A stretch of 39,868 nucleotides of DNA from an uncultured Pseudomonadota bacterium (GTDB lineage: Bacteria > Pseudomonadota > Alphaproteobacteria > UBA3830): assembly GCA_902790255.1 (NCBI GenBank), contig CADARG010000005.1:1-39868 (forward strand), in the 5' to 3' direction. Shown in pieces: positions 7,769-15,938 of this stretch. The translations under genes were made by a program, and so were the position numbers. Position 1 is the stretch's first letter, and the number at the start of each line of letters is the position of its first letter. Under the pieces are notes generated by a model. That model did no database searches, had not been told where the DNA came from, and was given only the letters and a program-made list of their open reading frames with translations.

Positions 7769-8821
7769 CTATCGTTTGTACATCGGGCTGGCTTTTAACT
7801 TACATATTCCGAAATTTATTAGATCTCGAAGCATCGCAATTACGGGAATAGAAATCAAAACTCCGAGAATATTTAGTAACTTGAATCCGGCAAAGAAAGC
7901 AAACAGTATCCACAAAGGGTGTAACCCTGTTCCTTTTCCAACAAATTTCGGGGATAAAATGTACCCTTCGATAATCTGTCCTAGCGCATAAATTGCGAGC
8001 AAAATGCAGAGCTTTGTCGTAGTTAACGAAGACACTGACAAAAAAATTACTATAAAACAGGCGATCATAGCTCCGATGAAGGGAATAAAAGAAAGTAAGC
8101 CTGAGAATATCCCGAAGAATAAGCTGTGATCTATTCCGATGGCTCCTAAGAATATTGCATAATAAGCGAATAATGCTGCTACCACATAAAATTGTGCATG
8201 AAAAAATCTCCGAAACGATCCTCTTATTATCAAAAAAATTTCGGTTAAGAATGAGTGATACCTTAATGGCACAATATTGTATATCTTCGAAGATAATTTT
8301 TCCCAATCTCTTGAAAAATAATAAAAAGAAATAGGCGCAATTACAAAAAAGGACATCCATTCCGCGATAGTACTTTTTTGTGAAGCAATTCCTTTCAATA
8401 CTGAAGTCAATATCAGAAGTTTCTGATCTGCATATTTTTGCAGCTCTTGTTTCAGACTTTCTATTTCTGACTGGTAAGGTGCAGCGGTTTGGGAATAAAT
8501 AAATTGGTCTGCAAATTTTATAAAATCGTCATAATGTTTCGGCATATTTTCTACTATATATAATATATATTCCTTTATTTTTGGAATAAAAATCAATCCG
8601 GCTGAAACAAATATGGCGACAAACAGAGTAACGAATGCGAAACTCATCAGAGATCGGTTAATGTATTTGGAAGAGAAGTTTATTGCAGGAGCAAACAAAT
8701 AAGCCAGGACAAATCCAAAAACAAAAGGAAAAGATACATCCGAAAATATATAGAAAAAAGAAGCAACACAAACTAATAAAAAAAACAGGAAAAAAATTTT
8801 CTTATCGCGAACATAATTCAT
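7769..8821 (-). CDS. AI-2E/PerM family membrane transporter
   Basis: A polytopic membrane protein of about 350 residues belonging to the AI-2E transporter (PerM/YdiK/TqsA) family. It has paired hydrophobic helices at both ends and an amphipathic central region (~110-150, YQSEIESLKQELQKYADQ). The family's C-terminal pattern is visible in GLLSFIPFIGAMIACF and the following EGYILSPKFVGKGTGLHPLWILFA, where Pro/Gly-rich turns link helices. Substrates vary or are unknown, and neighbourhood does not settle the matter. The ATG at 8821 overlaps the end of pgsA by 20 bases; an alternative in-frame ATG at 8848 would overlap more. Confidence 0.85.
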   Translation of the reverse strand: MNYVRDKKIFFLFFLLVCVASFFYIFSDVSFPFVFGFVLAYLFAPAINFSSKYINRSLMSFAFVTLFVAIFVSAGLIFIPKIKEYILYIVENMPKHYDDFIKFADQFIYSQTAAPYQSEIESLKQELQKYADQKLLILTSVLKGIASQKSTIAEWMSFFVIAPISFYYFSRDWEKLSSKIYNIVPLRYHSFLTEIFLIIRGSFRRFFHAQFYVVAALFAYYAIFLGAIGIDHSLFFGIFSGLLSFIPFIGAMIACFIVIFLSVSSLTTTKLCILLAIYALGQIIEGYILSPKFVGKGTGLHPLWILFAFFAGFKLLNILGVLISIPVIAMLRDLINFGICKLKASPMYKR

Positions 8822-9344
8822 TTTTAATCCATTTATACCTTCTCGCATAGTCCAGTCCCGAATAGATTGTCATCACGCAAACAAACAAAACCAACACGTC
8901 CAATGATAAATTGATTGAGAATATCTTGCAAGTCAATATCAGCATCACGAACACCAATTGCACTGTCGTGTTGATTTTACTGGACATAAGAGGAGAAAAC
9001 TTCAGCTTAACTTTTTTTATCAGACAGGTTAATACAACGGCAAGGATTAGTAAATCTCGCAAAATTACTACACCGGCCAGATAATATGGGATGATTTTTT
9101 CATAAGCGAAGAGCAAATACGATACGAACATCAACGCTTTATCAGCCAATGGATCCATCATAGCACCAAATTTCGATGTAATTTTGAATTTACGAGCGAC
9201 GTATCCATCAAAAAAATCTGAAACTGCCGCAATGGAAAAAATAATAAGTGCCCAAGCAAACTCACCATTTAAGAAAAATGGGACGAATAAAAATGCCAAT
9301 AATATCCTTGATATTGTGATGATGTTAGGAACGAACTTCAGCAT
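8802..9344 (-). CDS. pgsA: CDP-diacylglycerol-glycerol-3-phosphate 3-phosphatidyltransferase
   Basis: An integral membrane CDP-alcohol phosphotransferase of 180 residues that makes phosphatidylglycerophosphate, the committed step towards phosphatidylglycerol and cardiolipin. The diagnostic motif DG-x2-AR-x8-G-x3-D-x3-D is complete: DGYVARKFKITSKFGAMMD then PLAD, about residues 44-67. Several hydrophobic helices surround it. It overlaps the DUF2066 gene upstream and the AI-2E gene downstream by about 20 bases each, which points to tight co-translation. PgsA is preferred over phosphatidylserine synthase because of its length and N-terminal sequence (LKFVPNIITISRILLAFLF). Confidence 0.88.
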   Translation of the reverse strand: MLKFVPNIITISRILLAFLFVPFFLNGEFAWALIIFSIAAVSDFFDGYVARKFKITSKFGAMMDPLADKALMFVSYLLFAYEKIIPYYLAGVVILRDLLILAVVLTCLIKKVKLKFSPLMSSKINTTVQLVFVMLILTCKIFSINLSLDVLVLFVCVMTIYSGLDYARRYKWIKNELCSR

Positions 9345-9879
9345 TTATTTTTTTGAACGCAATATTGTGATCCGCTAGAAACTTCATCTCATCGGTAGAA
9401 ATTTTCAAAATAATTCTATTTGGAGAAAATAAAATTATTTTATATTCTCGAAGTTCCTCATATTTATTTAAATAATCCCGAGTATAGAGGACAACATCAT
9501 TTGTTTTAATCTTCTTATCTTCGTGACTCAAGATGTTGTGATCCCTAAGTATCTTTTGTACAGCCTCTTTCGAAAACCTGAACGAAAACCTGGCGATATA
9601 CGCTTTTCCTGAAAATTTCTCCTGATCTATCGAGTAATCATATATGCAGTTTTGAATTTTATCCTCTCGAATTTTGTTTTTCAGAGAAGCTGCTTCCGGA
9701 AAATAACTGTCCAACATCCTGTTAAAGGCTCGACTTGCTGAATTCGAAAGCGCTTTCTGCTTTGCCGCCAAAGAATTTCGACCTACCTCTTTCGTCGTGA
9801 CTCCGTTAACCTCAAGATAAGAAGTTTCCGCTAAAACACAGAAAGGAAAGGAAATCAGCAAAATCAAAAAGCGCTTCAT
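9325..9879 (-). CDS. DUF2066-like exported protein
   Basis: A 184-residue protein with a signal peptide ending in CVLA-ET. The next segment (LEVNGVTTKEVGRNSLAAKQKALSNSASRAFNRMLDSYFPEA) has the Ala-rich helix seen at the start of DUF2066 proteins, which sit next to pgsA and hdaA in many Alphaproteobacteria. Function is unknown; a periplasmic role is likely. It is shorter than the usual members I know of (around 300-400 residues), so the C-terminal part seems to be missing here. It follows ndk by about 30 bases and overlaps pgsA. Confidence 0.6.
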   Translation of the reverse strand: MKRFLILLISFPFCVLAETSYLEVNGVTTKEVGRNSLAAKQKALSNSASRAFNRMLDSYFPEAASLKNKIREDKIQNCIYDYSIDQEKFSGKAYIARFSFRFSKEAVQKILRDHNILSHEDKKIKTNDVVLYTRDYLNKYEELREYKIILFSPNRIILKISTDEMKFLADHNIAFKKINAEVRS

Positions 9880-9909
9880 TTTGATCGATACCTTACGTAA
9901 ACGTATCTT

Positions 9910-10332
9910 CTAATCAATAATATCCAACTTATTGAAGAAGAAATTTATTTCAATTTCCGCATTTTCAGGAGAATCCGAACCGTGAACGGAATTATGTTCA
10001 ATGCTTTCCCCAAAATCTCTGCGAATAGTACCAATCTCGGCATTTGCAGGATTTGTTGCTCCCATGATTTCACGATTTTTCAGAACGGCATTCTCTCCGC
10101 TTAATACCTGAACAACAACGGGTCCTGAAGACATGTAATCACAAAGGCTATCATAAAAAGCCTTATCTCTGTGCACTGCATAAAACTGCTGAGCTTGTTC
10201 TTTTGTCAGCTGAATTCTGCGCATAGCCACGATACGTAACCCTGCCTGTTCTAGCTTGGCATCAATGCTTCCGATAAGATTTCTAGCCACAGCATCTGGC
10301 TTTATGATAGAAAGTGTTTTTTGTATAGACAT
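9910..10332 (-). CDS. ndk: Nucleoside diphosphate kinase
   Basis: Ndk transfers the gamma phosphate of ATP to other nucleoside diphosphates through a phosphohistidine. The protein has the standard length (140 residues) and shows the N-terminal [16 protein letters not shown] strand, the [17 protein letters not shown] region, [19 protein letters not shown], and the active-site block [13 protein letters not shown] with the catalytic histidine at about residue 117. AGGAAAAA precedes the ATG. It lies 25 bases after holC. Confidence 0.96.
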   Translation of the reverse strand: MSIQKTLSIIKPDAVARNLIGSIDAKLEQAGLRIVAMRRIQLTKEQAQQFYAVHRDKAFYDSLCDYMSSGPVVVQVLSGENAVLKNREIMGATNPANAEIGTIRRDFGESIEHNSVHGSDSPENAEIEINFFFNKLDIID

Positions 10333-10357
10333 CTGTTTTTCCTATATTCTTTTTTAT

Positions 10358-10798
10358 TTAACCCAATTTCTCCCAACCATTTCGGGATTGTTTCCAGTAT
10401 TTTACATTTTCGCCTTGATTTTTCAAGTCAGTGAATATCGACTGAGCAGTTTTAGCGGAATTATCATCTTCGAAAATAAAAATGACTCGCTCAAAATCTT
10501 GACTCCAACTTCTGTAATCAAAATCGTCGGTCATTACCAAAACGGTTGCCTGACTCGGGTTTTCAACTTCCGAAGTCAAATAAACAGACTGAAGCTCTGG
10601 AAATCCCAGCGACTTGTCCCCATGTGGGATGAAAGCATTTTTGGAGAAAGTCCACAGAGTTTTATCAACAACTTTAACTCTATCCTCCAAGGGACTGAAA
10701 AAAACGGACTTTTTCCCTGAATCGTAAATTTTTTCCAGCAATTTAATGGCAGAAGGAACTAAATTCCCGTTAATTACATGATAAAAATTCAGTTCCAT
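10358..10798 (-). CDS. holC: DNA polymerase III chi subunit
   Basis: HolC (chi) is the clamp-loader accessory subunit that contacts single-strand binding protein. The 146-residue protein begins with the family start (LNFYHVINGNLVPSAIKLLEKIYDSGKKSVF) and has the characteristic LWTFSKNAFIPHGD segment (about 50-63) followed by VLVMTDDFDY. The C-terminal half matches the expected helix and FEDDNSAKTAQ strand. It lies between pepA and ndk, a conserved alphaproteobacterial order. GGAG is upstream of the ATG. Confidence 0.88.
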   Translation of the reverse strand: MELNFYHVINGNLVPSAIKLLEKIYDSGKKSVFFSPLEDRVKVVDKTLWTFSKNAFIPHGDKSLGFPELQSVYLTSEVENPSQATVLVMTDDFDYRSWSQDFERVIFIFEDDNSAKTAQSIFTDLKNQGENVKYWKQSRNGWEKLG

Positions 10799-10822
10799 AT
10801 TTTAACTCCGCTATTTCAATTG

Positions 10823-12322
10823 TTATTTCGCATAATTTCTGCAAAGGAAATCGAAAAGCAAATGTACTCCAAAACCTGTGACTCCCTTCGAGCAGATGAA
10901 CAAATCATCTTTCGTTGTTTCAACTCCGGCGATATCGATGTGAGCCCATCTTTTGTCATTGACAAATCGTTTCAGGAACTGAGCGGCTGTTGTTCCTCCC
11001 GCACGAGTTCCCGGTTTGCTTAAATTTATCATATCTGCGATATCTGAATTGATAGACTTATCGAAATGCTCGGTTAAAGGCATTCTCCAGACTTTTTCTC
11101 CCGTGACTTCTGATGATGTTTTGATCTGATCCGCAAGTTTATCGCAGTTTGAGAAAAGGCCGGCAAATTCGTGACCTAGAGCAACAACGATTGCCCCTGT
11201 TAGAGTCGCCAAATCAATAATTGCCTCTGGATTATGTTTACTTTGGACGTACCACAACGCATCGGCAAGAATCAAACGTCCCTCTGCATCGGTACTCATA
11301 ATTTCAATGGTTTGTCCCGACATCGACTTCACGATATCTCCCGGACGTTGTGCTGATCCTGATGGCATGTTCTCGACCAGAGCCATAACTCCGATGATGT
11401 TTACAGGCAATTTGTTCAAAGCAACAGCTTTCATTAATCCGAGAACGGTTCCCGATCCCGCCATGTCGTATCGCATTTCGTGCATTCCATCGTCAGGCTT
11501 TATGCTAATTCCACCGCTGTCGAAAGTTACACCCTTTCCGACGAAAGCCACAGGTTTTGCGTTCTTATCTGCAGCGCCATTCCATTTTAGGATAACCAAT
11601 CGAGGATCTTTTTCGCTGCCCTGCGCGACTCCCAACAATGCGCCCATTCCCAGCTTCGCCATTTCATCTTTTTCCAAGATCTGAATCTCAACCCCCAGTG
11701 GTTTTAACTCGGACTCCGCGATTTTAGCCAATGTTTCAGGATATATTACATTTGCCGGTTCGGATACAACCTCCCTTGTTAGAAAGATTCCATCTGCCAA
11801 ATTTTTAAACCATACAAACTCGGATTCTATCGCCTCGCACTCTTCAGTTACGAACACTGCACGCTTCAATTTCGGTTTGTAGCTACAATCACATTTTGTT
11901 TTGTATTTGTCGAAATTCCACGACTTTAGCATAAATCCAAATGCCATCAGTTCAGAACCGTACTTGCTGCATTTGAAAGAAATATCTTTTCCGGAAATCA
12001 ACACGGAAATCTCTTCGTCCAACTTTGCGGATGCACAATAAATGACGGCACCTAATTTTTCTAATTCAAACTCGGAATATTCTTTCGATTTTTCGCCTAA
12101 TCCGACTAGAACTACGTGATTAACTTCTTCCGTGCATGAAACAAAAGAGCAGGTCTTGAAAAGACCACCGCAGAAATTCAACTTTTTTATGCTTTCGGAA
12201 ATTTTTCCATTAACATCTAATGCCCTCGCGCCCGCGGACAAACTTCCGTCAGAATATACCCCAACTACGACTGAGCAATTCTTAGACTTGTTTGCTGAAA
12301 ATTTAACGTCTTTTACTACCAT
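10823..12322 (-). CDS. pepA: Leucyl (cytosol) aminopeptidase, M17 family
   Basis: A di-metal aminopeptidase of 499 residues that removes N-terminal residues from peptides. The catalytic domain contains VGKGVTFDSGGISIKP (metal ligands Lys and Asp), the RYDMAGSGTVLG segment, and the family signature STDAEGRLILADAL with the Asp and Glu ligands and the catalytic Arg. LATLTGAIVVALGHEFAG and KPGTRAGGTTAAQFL follow as expected. I chose the ATG at 12322, which has GGGG eight bases upstream; the frame stays open to 12472, but that extension does not resemble the family. It heads the minus-strand operon through hdaA. Confidence 0.95.
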   Translation of the reverse strand: MVVKDVKFSANKSKNCSVVVGVYSDGSLSAGARALDVNGKISESIKKLNFCGGLFKTCSFVSCTEEVNHVVLVGLGEKSKEYSEFELEKLGAVIYCASAKLDEEISVLISGKDISFKCSKYGSELMAFGFMLKSWNFDKYKTKCDCSYKPKLKRAVFVTEECEAIESEFVWFKNLADGIFLTREVVSEPANVIYPETLAKIAESELKPLGVEIQILEKDEMAKLGMGALLGVAQGSEKDPRLVILKWNGAADKNAKPVAFVGKGVTFDSGGISIKPDDGMHEMRYDMAGSGTVLGLMKAVALNKLPVNIIGVMALVENMPSGSAQRPGDIVKSMSGQTIEIMSTDAEGRLILADALWYVQSKHNPEAIIDLATLTGAIVVALGHEFAGLFSNCDKLADQIKTSSEVTGEKVWRMPLTEHFDKSINSDIADMINLSKPGTRAGGTTAAQFLKRFVNDKRWAHIDIAGVETTKDDLFICSKGVTGFGVHLLFDFLCRNYAK

Positions 12323-12701
12323 AACGAACCCCAATAATAAACGTAAAATCAAGTTTACAAGATAAGAATTTCGAATACAAGAAGGTCTAATGTTTTGGAT
12401 GCGAGCAGAAGATTTTATCAAAGGAATGGGGTCAACTTTTCCGTCAGTAATCGAAAAATGCCGAAAGCCCAATTTCTTTGAATCAATTTTTCTACAATAA
12501 AAAATTAACGATTTATTAATCTTTGAATGGAAAATAGGTCAATCCTATTGATATTACAGGGATATTTTTGTTTGAATTTTTATTAAAATTAACAATAAGT
12601 GTTGCAAAAAAAACACAGTCAAGCCAAAAAATTTCGCCAACAATTGAAAGATAAAAACATCTATTGTAGACTCACCTTGCTTTTTAATTTGGGAGTTTAA
12701 A
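12323..12701. other. Divergent intergenic region between pepA and an outer-membrane protein gene
   Basis: About 380 bases without a convincing gene. The left part holds the pepA leader. The middle is AT-rich. The right end carries a good promoter for the plus-strand outer-membrane protein (separate entry). The reverse frame upstream of pepA is open for 150 bases but shows no family similarity. Confidence 0.5.
12644..12672 (+). promoter_or_regulatory. Sigma-70-type promoter of the first outer-membrane protein gene
   Basis: TTGAAA (12644-12649) and TAGACT (12667-12672) are separated by exactly 17 bases. The predicted transcript start is about 30 bases before the ATG at 12702, with GGGAG in between. 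Confidence 0.6.
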
Positions 12702-13406
12702 ATGAAAAAAGTAATGTTAAGCGCAGCGGTTTGCGCGATGGCGTTCTCGGCGAACGCGGAAGAAGTAGTTGTTGCAGAAACAGCTCAGACGAGTGCTTTC
12801 AACAGCATCTACGCCGGATTGGGAATCGGTGGAAGCTTTTTGAAGAGCGGTGACGTTGAGTACTTAAACAAAGATGTTAAAGAAGTGAAGGACAACTTGA
12901 AAGCAAACCGTTTCATCGGTTCCTTTGTTCTCGGTGCCGGGAAAGTGTTCAGCAACAACGTGTACGCCGGTGCAGAGTTCATGATGGATTTCACAAAGAA
13001 CAAGAAAAGTGAGTGGGAAATGCCTCTTACCAAGCTCGAAGGTAAAGTCGGTGGATACATTCCTCAGCTGAATTTGAGGCTTGGTTATGTTTTCAAGAAC
13101 GACATTTTGGCTTATGCAAAGTTGGGGTGTGCTTGGACGAAGGTATCCACGAACGGATTTTGGAAGAAAGGAAATGACTGGGTGGAAATCCCTGATTCTA
13201 AGAATTCGAAAAATAAAGCTGCTTTCGTGTTAGGATTGGGTGCTGAAAAGGCTTTCTGCAAGAAATTCTCTGCTGCTGTTGAAGCTGATTACAACTTCGG
13301 TTGGAAGGAAAAAATCAGTGCTGGCTCAGTCATTAAAGAGCAGGATGTTCGTTGGAACAAAGGCTGGAGCGTTCGTGCGTTGGTTAAGTACAACGTAAAG
13401 TACTAG
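12702..13406 (+). CDS. Opacity-type outer-membrane beta-barrel protein (paralog 1)
   Basis: A 234-residue protein with a signal peptide (MKKVMLSAAVCAMAFSANA-E). The mature part has alternating amphipathic strands with GLGIGGSF near the start, FIGSFVLGAGKVF, PQLNLRLGYVF, FVLGLGAEKAF and AVEADYNFGW, and ends in SVRALVKYNVKY with a C-terminal aromatic residue. This is the layout of an eight-stranded barrel of the OmpA/Omp25/opacity kind. Its cellular role cannot be read from sequence. The paralog at 14737 has a near-identical signal peptide and C terminus. It has its own promoter and terminator and so is a single-gene unit. A strong RBS (GGGAG) suggests high expression. Confidence 0.82.
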   Translation: MKKVMLSAAVCAMAFSANAEEVVVAETAQTSAFNSIYAGLGIGGSFLKSGDVEYLNKDVKEVKDNLKANRFIGSFVLGAGKVFSNNVYAGAEFMMDFTKNKKSEWEMPLTKLEGKVGGYIPQLNLRLGYVFKNDILAYAKLGCAWTKVSTNGFWKKGNDWVEIPDSKNSKNKAAFVLGLGAEKAFCKKFSAAVEADYNFGWKEKISAGSVIKEQDVRWNKGWSVRALVKYNVKY

Positions 13407-13431
13407 TTTAGCTTTTTTTAGCTTAGTGCTG

Positions 13432-13459
13432 AGTCCCGGCTTTGGTCGGGGCTTTTTTT
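13432..13459 (+). terminator. Rho-independent terminator after outer-membrane paralog 1
   Basis: AGTCCCG and CGGGGCT form a GC-rich stem around a short loop, followed immediately by a run of seven T. Confidence 0.85.
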
Positions 13460-13592
13460 ATACCCAGAAAATTGCCAGATGTTTTGGATTTTTTCTCGAC
13501 AAAAAAAAAGAGGACGAACCTCTTTTTTCTTTTTAGTAGTTATTCACAATATTTTTGTACGTACAATATCGATATATCTGTTTTTTTTCATG

Positions 13593-14429
13593 TTATGGAA
13601 ATCTTTGTATTTTTTTGTAACCTCTACCATGTTTTGCTCTCAAAACAAATTTTAAATATTCGGTAAAATGCGGCTCCGCTGTTTCGAATTCAGTTTCTGT
13701 ATAATCCAGAGCAGTTCTTCCTTCAGAGTCTTCTAAATTCACGTTAGCTCCGTGATTCACCATTGCCGATGCTGCCATATTCATGGCTAGCGCATTTTTC
13801 CAGGTATTTCCTCCTAATATCATGTACATTAATGGAGTTCTGCCTTTTTCATCACGTTCGTTGGGATCTGCCTTTTTATCCAGCAATATTTTTAATATAT
13901 CCAGTCCTTGGGATTTCCCCATACCAACACAAATGGCAGCTGCAGACAATATTGAGACTGTTGTTTTGCAAGGATAATTAACGTCGGCCCCCGCATCTAT
14001 AAGCCTTTTTACTGTATTAAGGTTATCTTTAGTGACAGCATAGTATAGAGCGGTAGATGAATTTTCTCTTATTTCATCAACATTTATTCCCTTTTTTATA
14101 AATTTTTCAATTGTCGATATGTCATTCTCTTTTGCAGCTTGAATCCATTGGTCAAACTCATCATCGGTCATTTGATATGTTTCTTTCTGAGAATCATATT
14201 TCTCGGCACTTTGAACTGTCGATGAAGTTAGAAAATCTCTTTTTTCTGATGAAACTTCTCGGTTATACTCGTTATCGACCGTTTTACGGTTTACTTGCTG
14301 GGAATCATAGCTTGCAGCATTTTGAGCTGTTGGTGATGTTTGAGAGTCTCTCATATCCTTAGCTGCGACGTTTCCAGCATGCATTACCAATACTAGGCAA
14401 GCGCATAAAGTTTTAAAATAGAGTTTCAT
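13593..14429 (-). CDS. Secreted ankyrin-repeat protein 2
   Basis: A protein of 278 residues starting at the ATG at 14429, which has GGAG at good distance (an open extension to 14468 lacks one). It has a signal peptide (MKLYFKTLCACLVLVMHAGNVAA), then two degenerate 37-residue tandem repeats (about 27-56 and 64-93, each with TSxTxQxAxxYDSQ), then ankyrin repeats from about 100 on: STALYYAVTKDNLNTVKRL with DAGADVN, a longer variant ending LLDKKADPNERDEKGRTPLMY, and VNHGANVNLEDSEGRTALDY. Target unknown. It lies inverted between the two outer-membrane paralogs and converges on the first. Confidence 0.8.
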   Translation of the reverse strand: MKLYFKTLCACLVLVMHAGNVAAKDMRDSQTSPTAQNAASYDSQQVNRKTVDNEYNREVSSEKRDFLTSSTVQSAEKYDSQKETYQMTDDEFDQWIQAAKENDISTIEKFIKKGINVDEIRENSSTALYYAVTKDNLNTVKRLIDAGADVNYPCKTTVSILSAAAICVGMGKSQGLDILKILLDKKADPNERDEKGRTPLMYMILGGNTWKNALAMNMAASAMVNHGANVNLEDSEGRTALDYTETEFETAEPHFTEYLKFVLRAKHGRGYKKIQRFP

Positions 14430-14659
14430 TTTAATCTCCTTTTCTTCTAAACTCATTATCTTGGGCAAATTTTTTTTTACCCCTATATTTTTTAGACCAT
14501 CAAAAATTAGTTAATTATTTGTAAATTTTTTGAAAAAAATTCAAATTAAGTTAATTTGATAGATGCTTATTTTAATTTTCATAATGATGGCAGTATAGGC
14601 ATTTCGTTAAATTTTCGTAAAGATTATTAATCATAATGTTGTAAAAAAATCACCGCAGG

Positions 14660-14676
14660 TCGAGAAAATTTCTCGA
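14660..14676. promoter_or_regulatory. 17-base palindrome just upstream of a -35 box
   Basis: TCGAGAAAATTTCTCGA has 8-base arms around one central base and ends five bases before the -35 element of outer-membrane paralog 2. Position and symmetry fit an operator for a dimeric regulator. The first paralog's promoter lacks a copy of this sequence, so the two may be regulated differently. Confidence 0.5.
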
Positions 14677-14680
14677 ATAG

Positions 14681-14709
14681 TTGAGAAAATCTATGGTCTA
14701 TCGTATCTT
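14681..14709 (+). promoter_or_regulatory. Sigma-70-type promoter of outer-membrane paralog 2
   Basis: TTGAGA (14681-14686), 17 bases, then TATCTT (14704-14709). The ATG at 14737 follows with AGGAG in between. Confidence 0.55.
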
Positions 14710-14736
14710 TAGGCAGTTTTTGTTATAGGAGTTGAA

Positions 14737-15363
14737 ATGAAAAAAGTAGTGTTAAGCGCAGCGGTTTGCGCAATGGCATTCTCTGCGAATGCAGAGGGGG
14801 CAGATACAGCGTCAGCAAGTGTTTTTAGTGGCATATATGGAGGATTAGGTGTTGGAGGAAGCTTTTTGAAATCCACCATGGATGGTATGGAGACCATGAA
14901 AGCCAATCGTGTCATGGGATCTTTTGTGATCGGTGGAGGAAAAGTTTTCAAAAACAATACATACCTGAGTGGTGAAGTTCTAATAGATTTTATGAAAAAT
15001 AGAAAAAAATCTTATGAAAGCCGAGCGAAGGGAGCTAATCTTCAGATGAAGGGATTTATTCCTCAGGTCGATGTGAAATTAGGTTATGCGGCACGTAGTG
15101 ACGTACTGGGTTATGGAAAGTTTGGTTGTGCCTTGTCGAAAGTGTCGTTCTATGATGGTCTCAATGATCGTTCAAAACATAAGACTTCTTTTGTGTTAGG
15201 ATTAGGTGCGGAAAAAGCTTTTCGTTGTAAGTTTTCCACTGCTATAGAAGCCGATTATAATTTCGGATTTAAATCAGATGACAAAGGAATTGGTTTAGAA
15301 AATATCAAAGCGAACAAAGGATGGTCCGTTCGTGCTCTGGCCAAGTATAATATAAAACACTAA
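14737..15363 (+). CDS. Opacity-type outer-membrane beta-barrel protein (paralog 2)
   Basis: A 208-residue protein with signal peptide MKKVVLSAAVCAMAFSANA, almost the same as in the 12702 paralog. Shared barrel segments are GGLGVGGSFLKS, VMGSFVIGGGKVFKNN, IPQVDVKLGYA, FVLGLGAEKAF and AIEADYNFGF, and it ends NKGWSVRALAKYNIKH. Differences cluster between the strands (positions ~40-55, 85-100, 130-145, 180-190), as expected for surface loops. Paralog 1 is longer mainly in those loops. A duplication followed by loop divergence is the simple reading. Confidence 0.82.
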   Translation: MKKVVLSAAVCAMAFSANAEGADTASASVFSGIYGGLGVGGSFLKSTMDGMETMKANRVMGSFVIGGGKVFKNNTYLSGEVLIDFMKNRKKSYESRAKGANLQMKGFIPQVDVKLGYAARSDVLGYGKFGCALSKVSFYDGLNDRSKHKTSFVLGLGAEKAFRCKFSTAIEADYNFGFKSDDKGIGLENIKANKGWSVRALAKYNIKH

Positions 15364-15385
15364 TCCTTTTTACTTATCAATCAGG

Positions 15386-15410
15386 CCTCGACTATAGTCG
15401 GGGTTTTTTT
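15386..15410 (+). terminator. Rho-independent terminator after outer-membrane paralog 2
   Basis: CCTCGAC and GTCGGGG pair around TATA, followed by seven T. Confidence 0.85.
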
Positions 15411-15516
15411 ATTGAAATTTTCAAAAGACAACAAAGCAAACAATCCATAAACGAATTGATTTACTTAAATACACAAATGAAACAAGAAAAGGAGAGACAA
15501 ATTATCTCTCCAATAA

Positions 15517-15789
15517 CTATTTAACTGACTCTTTTAACGTCTTTCCGACTTTGAATTTTACGGTTTTTGTCGCCGGAATATCCATCATCTTACCGGTTTG
15601 AAAATTACGCGCTGTTCTGGCAGCTCTTTTTCCGACTGAGAATGAACCAAATCCCGGAATGACAACATCCCCACCAGACTTTAACTCTTTTTGGATTACC
15701 TCAATGATAGAATTCAGGCAATCTCCTACACTTTTTTGGGATAAACCACAGTTTCCCGCAACTTTATGAATCAACTCTGTTTTGTTCAT
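15517..15789 (-). CDS. hup: HU-family DNA-binding protein
   Basis: A 90-residue histone-like protein that binds and bends DNA as a dimer. It shows the N-terminal MNKTELIHKVA helix, the VVIPGFGSFSVGKRAARTARNFQTGKMMDIPA arm region with the conserved proline used for intercalation, and the closing KTVKFKVGKTLKESV. The arm variant TARNFQTGK is HU-like rather than IHF-like, although IHF cannot be excluded by eye. It is a single-gene unit. Confidence 0.92.
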   Translation of the reverse strand: MNKTELIHKVAGNCGLSQKSVGDCLNSIIEVIQKELKSGGDVVIPGFGSFSVGKRAARTARNFQTGKMMDIPATKTVKFKVGKTLKESVK

Positions 15790-15820
15790 TTTTTAACACC
15801 TCTAGTACTACAATGCTTAA

Positions 15821-15849
15821 CTCTAACACTAATTTATTCGCATTTGCAA
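15821..15849 (-). promoter_or_regulatory. Possible promoter of the HU gene
   Basis: On the minus strand TTGCAA (15849-15844) and TTAGAG (15826-15821) are 17 bases apart, upstream of the HU start at 15789. The -10 match is poor. Confidence 0.35.
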
Positions 15850-15938
15850 TAGAGATACTGTAAATTCAAGGATATTAGCAGCATATGATGTAAAAAATTT
15901 GAAATATGTATGTGCTTAACTCTGGATATACTCAAAAC

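Larger units (their letters stand above)
14430..14736. other. Intergenic region with divergent control signals
   Basis: A very AT-rich gap of about 300 bases between the ankyrin gene (minus) and outer-membrane paralog 2 (plus). It holds the palindrome and promoter listed separately at its right end. I see no gene in it. Confidence 0.5.

Noticed and set aside
7800-8360. Minus-strand ORF of 186 codons inside the AI-2E permease gene
   Set aside because: It overlaps a recognisable family protein in another frame and is full of Cys/Arg, like an out-of-frame reading.
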